A stretch of DNA of 36,452 nt from a virus: the IMG/VR virus record IMGVR_UViG_3300040808_000141, positions 1 to 36,452 of that record. One strand, given 5' to 3'. A program made the translations under genes and the position numbers. Under the pieces are notes generated by a model, which was not told where the DNA came from, searched no databases, and saw only the letters and a program-made list of their open reading frames with translations. Shown here in pieces: positions 35,646 to 36,452 of this stretch. Positions within the stretch are counted from its first letter, which is position 1, and the number at the start of each line of letters is the position of its first letter.

Positions 35646-36452
35646 TAATACCTACCTCCAGACACAGCATCACTCGGTTGCTCATCTGGATATCTTGCCT
35701 CTTGCTGCGCCTTGCGAATATTTGCCACGTCAACTTGTGTGCCGTACTGCCCTAGAATCTTAGCGGCTTCAACGAGTAGATCCTGATCCATCTTATCTCT
35801 CTCTCTATCGTCTTGAGCGATGGCCTTTTGTGCATCGACTTGGATCTTGGCGAGATCGCTCTGGGCCTTGGCCTGAGCTTTGAGCTGCTCGGCCTGTACC
35901 ATTGCAGCGCCCGGATCCATCGGCTTAGGCTGCATCGCTGCTTGCTGCTGCTTCATCATAATCAGCTGCTGCTCGAACTGCTCATTCATCGGTGAGAAAT
36001 ATCTGTCGCTGTTTCTGACGCCAGCCATCGCCAACATATCGGCAAGTGTGTTGCGAATAAGAGTCATTGTAACGAGACCGTTGCCGGGGCCGTAGGTCTG
36101 CCAGATCTGCATTTGCAGCTGTAACGCCTGTTGCAGTACCGCCATCTTCTCGTCCTCTTTGCCAGTACCAAGTCCGACATTACACATGACGTCCATGCTC
36201 GTGTTCCATACTCTAGGATCAACTGGCACAAACTGGCTATTCATCCGCATCATTTTCTCTTCGTCGGTATTCTCAACAAAGAGCCTGAGCATTAACTTAA
36301 ATAGACGCTTCATCCCGCCCTCGGCAAGATTCCGCGCCATAACCTCAACTTGAGCAGCTCCAGCCTGTTTTGTGATTTGGGCAGCTGTAGCAGTAGTGTT
36401 CTGCAATGCATCCGGATCAAGGCCCATAGAGGCCCTAGAAACGCCTGTTTTG
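35645..36452 (-). CDS. Portal protein, C-terminal part (gene begins at 1427 on the other side of the joint)
   Basis: Continuation of the portal gene from base 1 to 36311; the last 141 bases repeat the start of the window. From the joint the protein reads SRASMGLDPDALQNTTATA (Ser at the polymorphic position; Tyr in the copy at base 127). Then comes the clip and wing (MKRLFKLMLRLFVENTDEEK) and a long Gln/Met/Ala-rich coiled coil (EQQLIMMKQQQAAMQPKPMD; ALDLAKIQ-type helices), the C-terminal barrel known from P22 portals. The stop overlaps the next gene's ATG. Confidence 0.9.
   Translation of the reverse strand, partial: KTGVSRASMGLDPDALQNTTATAAQITKQAGAAQVEVMARNLAEGGMKRLFKLMLRLFVENTDEEKMMRMNSQFVPVDPRVWNTSMDVMCNVGLGTGKEDEKMAVLQQALQLQMQIWQTYGPGNGLVTMTLIRNTLADMLAMAGVRNSDRYFSPMNEQFEQQLIMMKQQQAAMQPKPMDPGAAMVQAEQLKAQAKAQSDLAKIQVDAQKAIAQDDRERDKMDQDLLVEAAKILGQYGTQVDVANIRKAQQEARYPDEQPSDAVSGGRY
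36312..36452. repeat. Terminal overlap of the circular contig (copy 2)
   Basis: Matches bases 1-141 apart from G at 36438 versus T at 127. The difference changes a portal residue (Ser here, Tyr there), so it may be real population variation or a read error. Confidence 0.93.

Overview
The window is the complete genome of a short-tailed (podovirus-type) tailed phage, most likely from a marine or aquatic metagenome. Bases 1-141 repeat at 36312-36452 with one mismatch, and the portal gene reads through the joint without a break. The molecule is therefore best read as a circular (circularly permuted) genome of about 36,311 bp cut inside the portal gene. I see no integrase, tRNA, CRISPR array or insertion sequence. 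Short-tailed morphology is inferred from SU10/P22-type parts: a long portal with a coiled C-terminal barrel, a gp4/SU10-like adaptor, a P22 gp10-like tail hub, several internal ejection-type proteins, and no tail-tube, tape-measure or sheath gene. The host cannot be fixed. Strong AGGAG ribosome sites, sigma70-type promoters, a consensus DnaA box and a lipoprotein signal point to a Gram-negative bacterium.

Layout. (1) Late block, minus strand, from about 18269 down to 1, across the joint, then 36311 down to 30296: TerS, a 32-aa membrane peptide, TerL, two virion-associated unknowns, a 2OG-Fe(II) oxygenase, adaptor, fibre and decoration-type proteins, tail hub, C1q-like fibre, ejection-type proteins, portal, a small helper, scaffold, major capsid protein and terminator. 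It ends in a dense cluster of tiny membrane and very basic proteins with holin and lipoprotein candidates and an endonuclease VII. (2) 18270-18610, a repeat-rich non-coding segment with a DnaA box, the best candidate for the replication origin. (3) 18598-20815, minus strand: TOPRIM primase/RepA-like helicase and a small HTH protein. (4) 20899-21177, plus strand: a tiny HExxH protein, divergent from the HTH gene. (5) 21220-22043, minus strand: three small early-type genes. (6) 22169-30299, plus strand: small unknown genes, Sak4-like annealing ATPase, DUF7173-like protein, DUF669-like ssDNA-binding protein, PD-(D/E)XK nuclease, Mom-like DNA modification enzyme, SF2 helicase, VRR-NUC nuclease, membrane-anchored HTH regulator and a DUF6011-type zinc protein.

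There is no DNA or RNA polymerase gene, so the phage probably opens its own origin with DnaA and its primase/helicase and then borrows the host replisome and RNA polymerase, with its own recombination set alongside. The most interesting signal is a small two-tier hairpin (4-bp stem, 3x3 purine-rich internal loop, 3-4-bp stem, 4-6-nt loop beginning A[A/T]T) placed almost exactly at the predicted 5' end of transcripts from four promoters (one minus, three plus). It looks like a promoter-linked leader RNA family specific to the early/middle region.
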